Shown here piece after piece: positions 52,196 through 60,513 of a stretch of 64,000 nucleotides of DNA (within the stretch, counting starts at the first letter, position 1; each line of letters begins with the position of its first letter). The DNA is taken from assembly GCF_000420705.1 (NCBI RefSeq), contig NZ_ATVL01000008.1, positions 701,718-765,717 on the forward strand, written 5' to 3'. Both the position numbers and the translations under genes were made by a program. The notes under the pieces are model-generated. The model was not told where the DNA came from. It did no database searches and worked only from the letters and a program-made list of their open reading frames with translations. Origin of the DNA: Hymenobacter norwichensis DSM 15439 (lineage in GTDB: Bacteria; Bacteroidota; Bacteroidia; Cytophagales; Hymenobacteraceae).

Positions 52196-53110
52196 ATGAA
52201 TATCTTAAAACTTATTTCTGACATCGAGAAAGTAGATCCAGAAGTCTACGACCGTTTCGATTCGCGCCGCAAGGTGTTCAAACATATGACTGGCATGGGC
52301 AAGACACTTGCCAGCGCCGCTGTACCAGGTTTTCTGGGTGCCGTTTTCAATAAGGCATATGGCCAAACTTCGACATTACCCCAGGGTATTCAAGACATTC
52401 TGAATTTCGCGCTGAAATTGGAGTACTTGGAGTATTACTTCTATAACAAGGGCTTAGCTACCACGGGTCTTATCCCTTCCGGTGCTGGCCGCGATGCCCT
52501 AAGCGTAATTCGCGACGACGAAAACAAACACGTTGCGTTTCTGAAAACTGCGCTTGGTATTTCCGCAGCAACAGTGGTAGTACCCGAATCTAAATTCGAT
52601 TTTACGGGTTCGAAAGGTGGTACCCGCGCCGCACTATTTGCTGATGTATTCAGCAACTATCAGACCTTCCTAGCAGTGGCTCAGTCGTTCGAGGACACGG
52701 GCGTACGGGCCTATAAAGGAGGCGCCGCTGGCTTGATGGCTAACGACACTATTCTGGAAGCAGCTCTAAACATTCACTCTGTTGAAGCTCGCCACGCTTC
52801 CCACTTGCGCACGATGCGGCGCGGCGGTCCTACTGTAGCGGGTGCTGGTACGGGTGCTTCTCCTAAGAGCTGGATTACAGGCACTGAGAGTGGCGGTGCT
52901 GGTGGTAGCATCACTGCCCCTATTTACGGAGCAGGTGCTTCGGGCTTCCCTGCTGAAGACAACGTAACACAAGGTGGCGTTAATCTTCAGACAGCATTAT
53001 CGAGTTTGAATTTCCCAGCAACAGCTTTCACAGAAGCTTTCGACGAGCCTCTAGATGGTACTACGGTAACCAATATCGTCCTCAACTTTGTAGTTGGTAC
53101 CACTTTGTAA
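52196..53110 (+). CDS. Exported ferritin-like protein B1
   Basis: A 304-residue relative of the gene before it, with a twin-Arg-like signal (SRRKVFKHMTGMGKTLASAAVPGFLGAVF, RR 24-25) but no lipobox. Ligand residues are complete: E79 (LEYLEYYFY), E109-H112 (ENKHVAFL), a third-helix Glu (SFEDTGVRAYKG) and EARH in HSVEARHASHLR. A long Gly/Ser/Thr-rich C-terminal extension (ITAPIYGAGASGFP) ends in TEAFDEPLDGTTV. It lies 44 bp after A1 and most likely works with it as a pair. Confidence 0.85.
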   Translation: MNILKLISDIEKVDPEVYDRFDSRRKVFKHMTGMGKTLASAAVPGFLGAVFNKAYGQTSTLPQGIQDILNFALKLEYLEYYFYNKGLATTGLIPSGAGRDALSVIRDDENKHVAFLKTALGISAATVVVPESKFDFTGSKGGTRAALFADVFSNYQTFLAVAQSFEDTGVRAYKGGAAGLMANDTILEAALNIHSVEARHASHLRTMRRGGPTVAGAGTGASPKSWITGTESGGAGGSITAPIYGAGASGFPAEDNVTQGGVNLQTALSSLNFPATAFTEAFDEPLDGTTVTNIVLNFVVGTTL

Positions 53111-53129
53111 GCCTACTTCATTTTAGTAT

Positions 53130-53165
53130 ACACAAAAAGGGCGGCCACAAGGCTGCCCTTTTTGT
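53130..53165 (+). terminator. Rho-independent terminator between the two ferritin pairs
   Basis: AAAAAGGGCGGCC around 53136-53148 pairs with GGCTGCCCTTTTT (53152-53164), with one G-T-type deviation, followed by G-T sequence. It separates B1 from A2. Confidence 0.8.
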
Positions 53166-53210
53166 TTGACGCAGCATGCAACTTCTGCCGATTAGGTGCT
53201 ACTCCTACAG

Positions 53211-53242
53211 TTAGGGCATCCCGGTTTATCAGAGTATCTTTG
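53211..53242 (+). promoter_or_regulatory. Bacteroidota-type promoter for the second ferritin pair
   Basis: TTAG (53211-53214), 20 bp, then TATCTTTG (53235-53242), an exact -7 match. It lies 55 bp ahead of the ATG at 53297, so the second pair has its own promoter. Confidence 0.5.
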
Positions 53243-53296
53243 TTATGCCAGGGACGCATTGTTGCTTTTCAGTCTGGCCAACTGGTTTATTCGCGT

Positions 53297-54016
53297 ATGT
53301 CAGAATCTACAACCGTTTCTTTTCTGGCGCGTGCCATGCAGCGCCGTTCGTTTTTTAAAGTAGCGGGGGCCTCGGTGGCAGCTTCTACACTGGTGCTGGC
53401 TGGTTGCAGCGACGAGCCGGATCCTACTCCTGTAGCAGAAAACATACTAGCTTTCAATAGTTTCGACGCGCAAGGCAACGTTATTGATGATGGCATTCTC
53501 AATTACGCATACTTGTTAACCCAACTAGAGGCTGCGTTTTATCAGAAAGTGGTGGCAGCCCCGCCAGCAGATCTTCAGCAAGGGGAATTGGCTTACCTCA
53601 CCGATTTGCGCGACCATGAGTTGATTCACCGCGAATATCTGAAGGCCATTCTGGGTAGCAAGGCGTATGATAGTGGCGCTGCCACTCCGCTGGAGTTTAC
53701 CTTCACTTCGTTCACGCTCACTACGCGTGTCGGCGTTTGGGCCGCAGCGCAACAGCTAGAGGATATTGCCGCGGCAGCCTACAATGGGGCTGGCAAGCTG
53801 CTAGTTGTAACGGCTAATCTACTGGCCTTAGCCAAAATTGCCTCTGTTGAATCTCGCCACGCGGCGTTGGCTCACGAGATGGTACAGGCTGACTCGTTTG
53901 GCGCAACTATTGGTGCTGATGGACTGGACGATACCAAAACGCCCACCGAAGTGTTTGTGCTGATTCAGCCCTTTGTTCCTATCAAACTATCGGCAGCGAA
54001 CCTGCCTATTTCTTAA
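53297..54016 (+). CDS. Exported ferritin-like lipoprotein A2
   Basis: A 239-residue paralogue of A1. The signal is twin-Arg-like with lipobox (QRRSFFKVAGASVAASTLVLAGC, RR 16-17, Cys37). Ligands are E78 (LTQLEAAFY), E108-H111 (HELIHREYL), E155 (LEDIAAAAYNG) and E185-H188 (VESRHAAL), all in place. The insert DQNIL... differs from A1 (FNSFDAQGNVIDDGILNYAY). It belongs to the second tandem pair, 15 bp ahead of B2. Confidence 0.85.
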   Translation: MSESTTVSFLARAMQRRSFFKVAGASVAASTLVLAGCSDEPDPTPVAENILAFNSFDAQGNVIDDGILNYAYLLTQLEAAFYQKVVAAPPADLQQGELAYLTDLRDHELIHREYLKAILGSKAYDSGAATPLEFTFTSFTLTTRVGVWAAAQQLEDIAAAAYNGAGKLLVVTANLLALAKIASVESRHAALAHEMVQADSFGATIGADGLDDTKTPTEVFVLIQPFVPIKLSAANLPIS

Positions 54017-54031
54017 GGCGTGCTGTTTACC

Positions 54032-54901
54032 ATGAATATTCTGAAGCTTCTCGCCGATCTGGCTGCTACGCCCACCGACTTCCACCAAGCTGCTTCGCGG
54101 CGCGCTACGATAGCCAGCCTAGGTAAGGTAGGTGCCAAAACCCTAGCTGCTGCTCTACCACTAGGCTTGGCAGCTCTGCCCGCACAAGCGCGCGATACGC
54201 GCACCATTCTAGACTCGTTGCAGCTTGCCACTCGCCTTGAGCAGTTGCAGAACGCTTTGTACAGCCGCGCATTAACAGCTGGGCCAGGCTTTTTCCCAGC
54301 CGATGCTAGCTTCCGATCCTCCATTGTGAAGATGCAAGCCCATCAGCAGCAGCACGTAGCATTGCTGACGCGCGTAATTACCACCTCGAACGGCGACGTG
54401 CCAACGCTGCCCAACTACGATTTTACGGGCAGTAAGAACAACACGCAAGCGGCCCTCTTTCCTAACGTGTTCAGTAACTTCGACGAGTTTCTGCGGCTGG
54501 CGCAGTTACTAGAAGACACCAGCGTAAGGGCCTATAAAGGTGCCGTCGAGTTTTTAGTGCAGGACAATTACATCCTGCAAACCGCCTTGCAGCTACACTC
54601 TACCGAAGCTCGCCACGCTGCTCGCATCCGCACGATGCGCCGCCTGCGGGGCGCGGTAGTGAAGCCCTGGCCCAGCCCCACCGACGCCGATATTACGGTA
54701 GCGGGCAAAACCGCCGTAGTGTATGCCACCGAACACGCTACCACTCAACTACTGCCAGCACCTATCAATACCCCCATCCAATTCCAACTGCTTCCTATCG
54801 GTTCGGGGGCTAATCTGCTAACGCAAAGCGTACCAGAGGCCTTCGACGAACCGCTAGCCGCTGCTGATGTAGAGGCACTACTTGGCCTGTTTACATACTA
54901 G
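54032..54901 (+). CDS. Exported ferritin-like protein B2 (degenerate metal site)
   Basis: A 289-residue paralogue of B1, with a signal-like N-terminus (ASRRATIASLGKVGAKTLAAALPLGLAALPAQA). The two C-terminal helices keep LEDTSVRAYKG and the EARH in HSTEARHAARIR. The first helix, LEQLQNALYS, has Gln73 where B1 has Glu79, and the ExxH motif reads Q105-Q-Q-H108 (AHQQQHVALL) where B1 has ENKH. So two of the metal-binding glutamates are changed to glutamine. It still ends in the shared PEAFDEPL element. It probably acts structurally with A2 (inference). Confidence 0.83.
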   Translation: MNILKLLADLAATPTDFHQAASRRATIASLGKVGAKTLAAALPLGLAALPAQARDTRTILDSLQLATRLEQLQNALYSRALTAGPGFFPADASFRSSIVKMQAHQQQHVALLTRVITTSNGDVPTLPNYDFTGSKNNTQAALFPNVFSNFDEFLRLAQLLEDTSVRAYKGAVEFLVQDNYILQTALQLHSTEARHAARIRTMRRLRGAVVKPWPSPTDADITVAGKTAVVYATEHATTQLLPAPINTPIQFQLLPIGSGANLLTQSVPEAFDEPLAAADVEALLGLFTY

Positions 54902-54930
54902 CTATATCTGACTTTCGTACTATTATTACC

Positions 54931-54963
54931 AAAAAAAGAAGCGCTATAAGCGCTTCTTTTTTT
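54931..54963 (+). terminator. Rho-independent terminator
   Basis: AAAAAAAGAAGCGC pairs with GCGCTTCTTTTTTT around TATAA, 30 bp after the B2 stop. Confidence 0.9.
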
Positions 54964-55187
54964 ATGCACGAAGGAGTAATAATGCAAGTATTAGGATATA
55001 TTTAACTACCTCAACGTCGGAATCTTACACGCACAAAATGCGTATAATCATCTACATTGTTGTAATAACTCTTCCTTCCACCAAAGTTTATCCTTCGGTC
55101 GGGGCGCATCTTTTTCCCGGCGGCCCGTATACATGTCTGCTACCATTACTTCCCACCCACAACCAAAAAGAAAACAAGCTTACTCCG

Positions 55188-55379
55188 ATGTTGGAATATG
55201 CAAAAACCATCTTGCTCAAAGTGAGCTTCGATAAAATCCTATTTGAGAAGGAGCTGCGCAAGGCTCTTCGCATGCTGGTACCCGCCGAACTAACCGAATT
55301 GCGCGCGTGGTGCTACGAACAGTTTTCCCGCCTTTACCGCCGCATCCTGAACCGTGTGTTCGCTCAGCCGGCGATATAG
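55188..55379 (+). CDS. Small conserved-type protein, 63 residues
   Basis: A 63-residue, Arg/Lys/Leu-rich, mainly helical protein (MLEYAKTILLKVSFDKILFEKELRKALRMLVPAELTELRAWCYEQFSRLY). The FDKILFEKELRKAL and ELRAWCYEQF portions look conserved, and similar short proteins are seen in Bacteroidota genomes, as far as I recall. I chose ATG 55188; the frame is open upstream to ATG 55038, but that part is low-quality. Role unknown. A terminator follows. Confidence 0.6.
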   Translation: MLEYAKTILLKVSFDKILFEKELRKALRMLVPAELTELRAWCYEQFSRLYRRILNRVFAQPAI

Positions 55380-55395
55380 CCAACTGGCCTATATT

Positions 55396-55438
55396 AAAAA
55401 GCGTCTTTGCCTTGTTGTACAGGTAAGGACGCTTTTTT
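55396..55438 (+). terminator. Rho-independent terminator
   Basis: AAAAAGCGTC with inner TTTGCC/GGTAAG pairs with GACGCTTTTTTT, 16 bp past the small gene's stop. Confidence 0.85.
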
Positions 55439-55459
55439 TGTTACTCATTTCCCAGCAGC

Positions 55460-56392
55460 CTACTCACCCGTTACGAATCGGATGTTGCGCTGCAACCCCA
55501 CGTAACCCGTCCGCTTCACCGCCGACTGCCGAAACAACTCAGTGAAGAGTTCATGCGTGATTTCCTGCCAATCGGAAGCCTTTAGGTCTTTCAGGCCAGG
55601 GTGCGCAGTAAACTGCGGCTCTTGGTGGGGCTTGGCGAATCGGTTCCAGGGGCACACGTCCTGGCAGATGTCGCAGCCGAACACCCAGTTGCCGAACTTG
55701 CCTTCTACCTCCCGCGGAATTTGGTCTTTCAGCTCGATGGTGAAATAGCTGATGCACTTGCTGCCATCCACCACATAGGGTTCGGTGATGGCGCCGGTAG
55801 GGCAAGCATCTACGCATTTGGTGCAGGTGCCGCAATAGTCTTTGATGGGGCCGTCGTAGTCTAGTTCCACGTCTACAATCAGTTCGGCAATGAAGTAGAA
55901 CGAGCCCGCCCCAGGCGTAATCAGGTTGGTGTTCTTGCCCATCCAGCCGGCCCCGCTTCGCTTGGCCCAGGCCTTATCCATCACCGGTGCCGAATCGACG
56001 AATACCCGTCCGCCTACCTCCCCTATTTCCTCCTGCATAGCCGCCAGCAGCGTTTTCAGCTTGTCTTTGATGACGAAGTGGTAGTCGCGGCCGTAAGCGT
56101 ACTTGCTGACTTTGAGCGTGTCGTCGGGCTGCTGGGTTTCCTGGGGTGGGTAGTAGTTGAGCAGCAGCGAAATCACCGATTTGGCACCATCCACGAGCAG
56201 GCGCGGGTCTAGGCGCTTGTCGAAGTGGTTGGCCATGTAGCCCATCTGGCCGTGCATGTTGCGGTTCAGCCAATTTTCGAGGCGCGGCGCTTCTTCCTCC
56301 AGAAACTCGGCCTTGGAAATACCACAGTACATGAAGCCCAGCTCCGCCGCGCGTTGTTTGATAAAGGCAGTATAGTGAGCGGTGGGGAGCAT
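55460..56392 (-). CDS. queG: Epoxyqueuosine reductase
   Basis: A 310-residue iron-sulphur, cobalamin-dependent enzyme that makes queuosine from epoxyqueuosine in tRNA. It has the N-terminal [57 protein letters not shown], two 4Fe-4S sets ([38 protein letters not shown]) and the C-terminal [14 protein letters not shown]. Length is a bit shorter than QueG of E. coli (no C-terminal HEAT extension). Start ATG 56392. A TACTTTTG box lies 16 bp upstream. Confidence 0.95.
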   Translation of the reverse strand: MLPTAHYTAFIKQRAAELGFMYCGISKAEFLEEEAPRLENWLNRNMHGQMGYMANHFDKRLDPRLLVDGAKSVISLLLNYYPPQETQQPDDTLKVSKYAYGRDYHFVIKDKLKTLLAAMQEEIGEVGGRVFVDSAPVMDKAWAKRSGAGWMGKNTNLITPGAGSFYFIAELIVDVELDYDGPIKDYCGTCTKCVDACPTGAITEPYVVDGSKCISYFTIELKDQIPREVEGKFGNWVFGCDICQDVCPWNRFAKPHQEPQFTAHPGLKDLKASDWQEITHELFTELFRQSAVKRTGYVGLQRNIRFVTGE

Positions 56393-56407
56393 GAGCAGAA
56401 AGCACCA

Positions 56408-56415
56408 AAAGTAAT
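56408..56415 (-). promoter_or_regulatory. -7 box for queG
   Basis: TACTTTTG on the minus strand fits TAnnTTTG. The -33 region has no good TTTG at 19 bp. Confidence 0.4.
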
Positions 56416-56551
56416 TACATGGCAGCTACAAGACAGACTACGCAAGTAATTTCAAAGTTCACTGGAAAAGTGAAAGCCCTAGCGGCAGTGGAGTTTACCG
56501 GGTCAATCTTGTGGCGCCACTACGCTGTTGACAGGTATTTTTAATACGGCT

Positions 56552-57064
56552 TCAACTACCACACGCTATAAAATAAGTGGGCAACCCATTTATAATCCGC
56601 GGGGTATCATCAGTCCCTTCAAAGAATATATGATCACCCAGGTCTTTGTTTGCTTGCTGATTGTGCGCTTTCATCAGGAATTCCAAGGCTGTAAACTTTT
56701 CTCCGTCATTGGCTTTCAGCTTTGCCAAGATTTCAACCTGATGCATTTCTTCTTCAGGCTCTTCTTCAAAAACCTGTTTGTCTTCATCGATTAGCGTCTC
56801 GTTTTCCAGCAAGTCTGAGGGCTCTTTTACCCATGCCATATATTGAACTTGTAATTCTGGAACAGCAACTGCAATGGCGTTAGGCTCCCAATTGCTATCC
56901 TTCTGATAGATTGCTAGTTGATACACTACTACATCTTGATTGAATCTTGCTGAGTCAGTGTAGATTTCTTTGGTAAATCGCCAAGCAATACGGTTTAGTG
57001 CCACGGTTCTTTTTTTATAGTTAGAAGACTGTTTGAGACGACGCTTCTCTACGTACGAGTGCAT
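56552..57064 (-). CDS. Protein of unknown function, A+T-rich gene
   Basis: A 170-residue soluble protein starting MHSYVEKRRLKQSSNYKKRTVALNRIAWRF. It has a central acidic run (EDKQVFEEEPEEEMHQVEI) and a Glu/Lys-rich helix (LKANDGEKFTALEFLMKAH), ending RIINGLPTYFIACGS. I find no known domain. The gene is noticeably more A+T rich than its neighbours, suggesting recent acquisition or relaxed selection. Start ATG 57064 is chosen over upstream TTG 57079. Between queG and ruvB, same strand. Confidence 0.5.
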   Translation of the reverse strand: MHSYVEKRRLKQSSNYKKRTVALNRIAWRFTKEIYTDSARFNQDVVVYQLAIYQKDSNWEPNAIAVAVPELQVQYMAWVKEPSDLLENETLIDEDKQVFEEEPEEEMHQVEILAKLKANDGEKFTALEFLMKAHNQQANKDLGDHIFFEGTDDTPRIINGLPTYFIACGS

Positions 57065-57136
57065 CAGGAATAAAGCCAATAGCTGTTTTTCGCTTAGCTA
57101 CTGACTGTTAGCTATATAATTTGCATTCAAAACGAA

Positions 57137-57174
57137 AGCGGCGAAAAGTAGCTTTTTCACTACTTCTCGCCGCT
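57137..57174 (-). terminator. Rho-independent terminator of ruvB
   Basis: AGCGGCGAAAAGTAG (57137-57151) pairs with CTACTTCTCGCCGCT (57160-57174), one mismatch; on the minus strand TTTCGTTTTG follows. It lies 29 bp past the ruvB stop. Confidence 0.8.
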
Positions 57175-57202
57175 ACGGTTGATGAACTACGATCTATACG
57201 TA

Positions 57203-58243
57203 TTAGCTAAACAGCTCGCCGGTATTGCCGCGCAGGTGCTGAGGCATGAGCTTGCCGAGGTGCTGATAGGCGTGCTCGGTAGCTTCGCGGCCGCGGCTGG
57301 TGCGCTTGATGTAGCCTTCCTGAATCAGGAACGGCTCGTACACTTCCTCAATGGTTTCGGCTTCCTCGCCGCAGGCTGTAGCAATAGTACTGAGGCCTAC
57401 TGGACCACCTTTGAACTTGTCGATGATGGTGGTGAGGATGCGCTTGTCCATGTCGTCGAGGCCGCGGGCGTCTACGTCGAGGGCGTTGAGGGCAAACTGC
57501 GCAATGGTTACCGTGATGGTGCCGTCGCCTTTGATTTGGGCGAAGTCGCGGGTACGGCGCAGCAAGTTGTTGGCGATACGTGGCGTACCGCGCGAGCGGC
57601 GGGCAATTTCGAAGGCCGCATCCTCATGGATAGGCGTGCCCAAGATTTCCGCCGAACGCTGCACAATGCTGGTCAGCAGTTTGGCATCATAGTACTCCAA
57701 ACGCGCACTGATACCGAAACGGGCCCGCAACGGCGAAGTGAGCATGCCGGAGCGAGTAGTAGCCCCAATCAGCGTGAACGGCGACAACGAAATCTGTACC
57801 GAACGCGCATTCGGACCCGAATCGAGCATGATGTCGATGCGGTAGTCCTCCATGGCCGAGTAGAGGTATTCTTCCACTACGGGGTTGAGGCGGTGAATTT
57901 CGTCGATAAACAGCACATCGTGTGGCTCCAAGTTGGTGAGCAGGCCGGCCAGGTCGGAAGGCTTGTCGAGCACTGGGCCGCTGGTCATTTTGATGCCCGC
58001 TTCCAACTCGTTGGCAATGATGTGGGAAAGCGTGGTTTTGCCGAGGCCGGGAGGCCCGTGCAACAGTACGTGGTCGAGGGCGTCGCCGCGGCGCTTGGCA
58101 GCCGCCACGAATACCTTGAGGTTGTCCACTACCTTATCCTGCCCCGCGAAGTCGTCGAAGGAAAGCGGACGGAGGGCCTTGTCGATGTCCTTTTCGGAGG
58201 CGTCCATGTGGTCGGCGCCGCCGGTTAGATAGTTTTCGCGCAT
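57203..58243 (-). CDS. ruvB: Holliday junction branch-migration ATPase RuvB
   Basis: A 346-residue AAA+ motor that, with RuvA, moves Holliday junctions. Features are [19 protein letters not shown], Walker [17 protein letters not shown], Walker [20 protein letters not shown], sensor 1 [11 protein letters not shown], the arginine finger/sensor 2 [20 protein letters not shown], and the winged-helix domain ([30 protein letters not shown]). Start ATG 58243 is used; an in-frame TTG extends to 58294. Followed by a terminator. Confidence 0.97.
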   Translation of the reverse strand: MRENYLTGGADHMDASEKDIDKALRPLSFDDFAGQDKVVDNLKVFVAAAKRRGDALDHVLLHGPPGLGKTTLSHIIANELEAGIKMTSGPVLDKPSDLAGLLTNLEPHDVLFIDEIHRLNPVVEEYLYSAMEDYRIDIMLDSGPNARSVQISLSPFTLIGATTRSGMLTSPLRARFGISARLEYYDAKLLTSIVQRSAEILGTPIHEDAAFEIARRSRGTPRIANNLLRRTRDFAQIKGDGTITVTIAQFALNALDVDARGLDDMDKRILTTIIDKFKGGPVGLSTIATACGEEAETIEEVYEPFLIQEGYIKRTSRGREATEHAYQHLGKLMPQHLRGNTGELFS

Positions 58244-58458
58244 AGCAGCCGAAAGAAAAGTTGGATTCAGCAAGGTAACATCTTGCTCCGGCAATTTGTC
58301 CCTTTTTTAGCAAAAAACATTCAAGGCCACCTCTTTACTAAATTAGTTAGCAAAGCTAGCGGCATCGGGCCACTGGCTAGCTGCTAAAGCGCGAATTATG
58401 GCAGCTATGGCATTGGAATGCAGCCGTAACTTGCGGCTTCAATTGCTTTTGTTGCCGC

Positions 58459-59415
58459 ATGTCTACCCCTTCTGATAACTGGCTGGAAACGCTGCCACCT
58501 GATTTCTACGACCAACTGGCGCATTGTCTGTCGCTGCACGGCATGGCGTGTGTGGAGCTACTCAGCCGCCCACAAGACGCGTTGCCGCGCCAGATAATGG
58601 CGCTTACGGGCCTCACGACGGCCCGCGTAACCGAGCTAAATACCATTGCCAGCCATGAGCAGCTACTAAACGCACTACAAAAGCAGCCGCTGGATTTCTA
58701 CAACTTGTTGCTAGTAGGCCGGCTAACGCTGGATACCAGCCTAGCTAAGCCGGTGCTGGAATACGTGCAGCGCCAAATGGGCATCGGCATTGCGCAGATG
58801 CAGCAACTGAAAACGTATTGCCAGGAACTAAGCGGCGCGTTTCTGCTGACCCTGGAGCAGCATTTGCCAACGGACTTGGCGCTGGGTCTGCATCGGCTGC
58901 GGGTGGAGCAAGTGTTTCATAGCTACGTGGAGGCGCACCCTGCCCCCGCCCCACCGGCCGCCACCGTCCGCTTTTCGGAGGCGCAGTTGCAAATGGTACG
59001 CCTGTCGTTGCTGCTGGTGCATTCCCTACCCGAAGCTGGCGACCATGCGTTTCTGCGCGCCGTAGCTGCTTTGTCCAATTTGCAGCCGACCGCCTTGGAG
59101 CCGATGATTGGCCGCCTGGGCGAGTTGCAAGCCACCGAAGAATTACCGCTGACTATGCCGGAGTTGGTGCAGTTGTACCAAGCCATGCAGGTGTGCGGCA
59201 TGGTGTTCGTATCGGAGGTGCTGGAGCGGCTGGGGCTGGAGGCGTTGTTTCCGGCGCGCGAAACGGAAACAGCCGCCACGCCGGCGCCTAGCCATCGGCA
59301 GGCCGTGAGCGAAATGGTAAGTGGTTTCACCCGCTGGGTGCAGCACACGTTCCCCGAAGAGCCTGCTCTGCTAGCCGCCCGTCAGCAAGTGCTGGCCCTC
59401 GCCGACGCGCTGTAA
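58459..59415 (+). CDS. Hypothetical protein, alpha-helical, unknown
   Basis: A 318-residue mostly helical cytosolic protein beginning MSTPSDNWLETLPPDFYDQLAHCLSLHGMACVELLSRPQDALPR. Leucine-rich helices alternate with short linkers (PLDFYNLLLVGRLTLDTSLAKPVLEYVQRQMGIG). No signal peptide, membrane helix or known motif is visible. An Ala/Pro-rich linker at about residues 155-170 could separate two domains (N and C halves both have the pattern ...L..GMVFVSEVLERLGLEALF). The ATG at 58459 is the obvious start. Divergent from ruvB. Confidence 0.6.
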   Translation: MSTPSDNWLETLPPDFYDQLAHCLSLHGMACVELLSRPQDALPRQIMALTGLTTARVTELNTIASHEQLLNALQKQPLDFYNLLLVGRLTLDTSLAKPVLEYVQRQMGIGIAQMQQLKTYCQELSGAFLLTLEQHLPTDLALGLHRLRVEQVFHSYVEAHPAPAPPAATVRFSEAQLQMVRLSLLLVHSLPEAGDHAFLRAVAALSNLQPTALEPMIGRLGELQATEELPLTMPELVQLYQAMQVCGMVFVSEVLERLGLEALFPARETETAATPAPSHRQAVSEMVSGFTRWVQHTFPEEPALLAARQQVLALADAL

Positions 59416-59436
59416 AGTACGGAGGGGATTATAGGA

Positions 59437-59533
59437 CCATCATGCTGAGCGCAGCCGAACCGTATCTACTGCTTCACCCTCATGATTGAGTTAGTTTGGC
59501 GGGAGAGATGCTTCGGCAAGCTCAGCATGACGG
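59437..59533. repeat. Palindrome with GTCATGCTGAGC ends
   Basis: CCATCATGCTGAGC...CCGAA (59437-59459) pairs with TTCGGCAAGCTCAGCATGACGG (59512-59533), 14 bp plus a split inner part. The stem sequence and the adjacent GAGATGCTTCGG recall the inner arms of the 40591 element (GTCATGC and GAAGCATCTC). It lies after the 58459 gene. Confidence 0.75.
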
Positions 59534-59559
59534 TCTTGTATTGCTCACTTATCCGTTCC

Positions 59560-59892
59560 TCACCGAATCAGGAGCACTTCTATTTCCAGGTGCAGCCAGT
59601 CTTCTTCCCAAGCTTTGTGATTGAGTTGGGCTTCCAGGGGAAAGCCGGCGTCGAGGAGGCGGGCAATGGTTTCGTTGCGGCCTTCGGGTAGGTAGCCCAG
59701 CCAGAACGGTTTGGCCTCGGCGGTGAGCACACGCACGGCCCAATCGTCGTAGGAGCTGTCGGCTTCGCGCACTAGGGCTAGGCGCTGCCCTACTTTCAAT
59801 TTCGGTTCGTAATCGGCGAGGCCGGCCCGGTGGGTGGTACCGGCAATCAGGCATTCAAGCAAAACGAGAGGTTCGGAAGCGGGAGCAGCCAT
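59560..59892 (-). CDS. HIRAN-domain protein
   Basis: A 110-residue protein that is almost just a HIRAN domain: LLECLIAGTTHRAGLADYEPKL, LKVGQRLALVREADSSYDDWAVRVL, WLGYLPEGRNETIARLLDAGFPLEAQL, ending EDWLHLEIEVLLIR. HIRAN domains recognise damaged or single-stranded DNA ends and are usually fused to helicases or nucleases; this one is alone. The start ATG 59892 is chosen; an upstream in-frame ATG at 59982 would overlap the DUF4268 leader. It lies in a small-gene cluster. Confidence 0.75.
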   Translation of the reverse strand: MAAPASEPLVLLECLIAGTTHRAGLADYEPKLKVGQRLALVREADSSYDDWAVRVLTAEAKPFWLGYLPEGRNETIARLLDAGFPLEAQLNHKAWEEDWLHLEIEVLLIR

Positions 59893-60051
59893 GGCAACGG
59901 AAACTGGTGAGGCCGTAAAGTAAAGCAGTTGCGCGCAGCTTCGCAGCAGAAGCCCAAAAATCCGTACCTCACGGGCTGGCATTCCCGTATTCTACTGTTC
60001 CTCTGCCCTGCGCGGCAGCCGGCCGCAACAACATTTCACCGTTTCTACTCT

Positions 60052-60513
60052 ATGTATAGTAAAGCCGAAGCCACCCAGCTCCGCCAAGCCTTCTGGACCA
60101 CATTCGGCCAATATATGGCCCCCGTGCCGTCGGCGGAAGGGGTGCCTACAAACTGGATCAACTACAAAACCGGTCTCAAGCACGTGTATTTTCGGCTGCA
60201 CGCCGACAACCGCCGGGCTGCCATAGCCATTGAGCTTACCCACCCCGACCCGGAAATCCGGGAGTTGTTTTTCGCGCAGTTCGAGCAGATTAAGGCGATG
60301 CTACACGAAACCCTAGGCGAAACCTGGCGCTGGGAATTGCACGCCGAAGACACAAACGGCTTGCCCCTGAGCCGCATCTTCACCGAGCTAACGCCCGCCA
60401 ACCTCTTCAACCGCGACGATTGGCCTACCCTAATTTCGTTCTTCAAGCCCCGCCTCATAGCCCTAGACGAGTTCTGGAGCACCGCACAATACGCCTTCGA
60501 CGAGTTGCGGTAG
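60052..60513 (+). CDS. DUF4268-family protein
   Basis: A 153-residue protein whose body matches DUF4268: MYSKAEATQLRQAFWTTFGQYM, NWINYKTGLKHVYFRLHADNRRAAIAIELTHPDPEIRELFFAQF, WELHAEDTNGLPLSRIFTEL and WPTLISFFKPRLIALDEFWSTAQYAFDEL. The family is otherwise seen at the end of restriction-related or defence-associated proteins, but the stand-alone form has no known role. The stop at 60513 abuts the next gene's stop at 60514 on the opposite strand (zero gap). Start ATG 60052. Confidence 0.82.
   Translation: MYSKAEATQLRQAFWTTFGQYMAPVPSAEGVPTNWINYKTGLKHVYFRLHADNRRAAIAIELTHPDPEIRELFFAQFEQIKAMLHETLGETWRWELHAEDTNGLPLSRIFTELTPANLFNRDDWPTLISFFKPRLIALDEFWSTAQYAFDELR

Noticed and set aside
53162..53296. 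45-residue N-terminal extension of ferritin-like A2
   Set aside because: The extension overlaps its promoter (53211-53242) and the twin-Arg signal begins right at ATG 53297.
57179..58228. 349-residue plus-strand frame opposite ruvB
   Set aside because: A shadow of ruvB; lacks any recognisable domain and shares third-base bias of the true gene.
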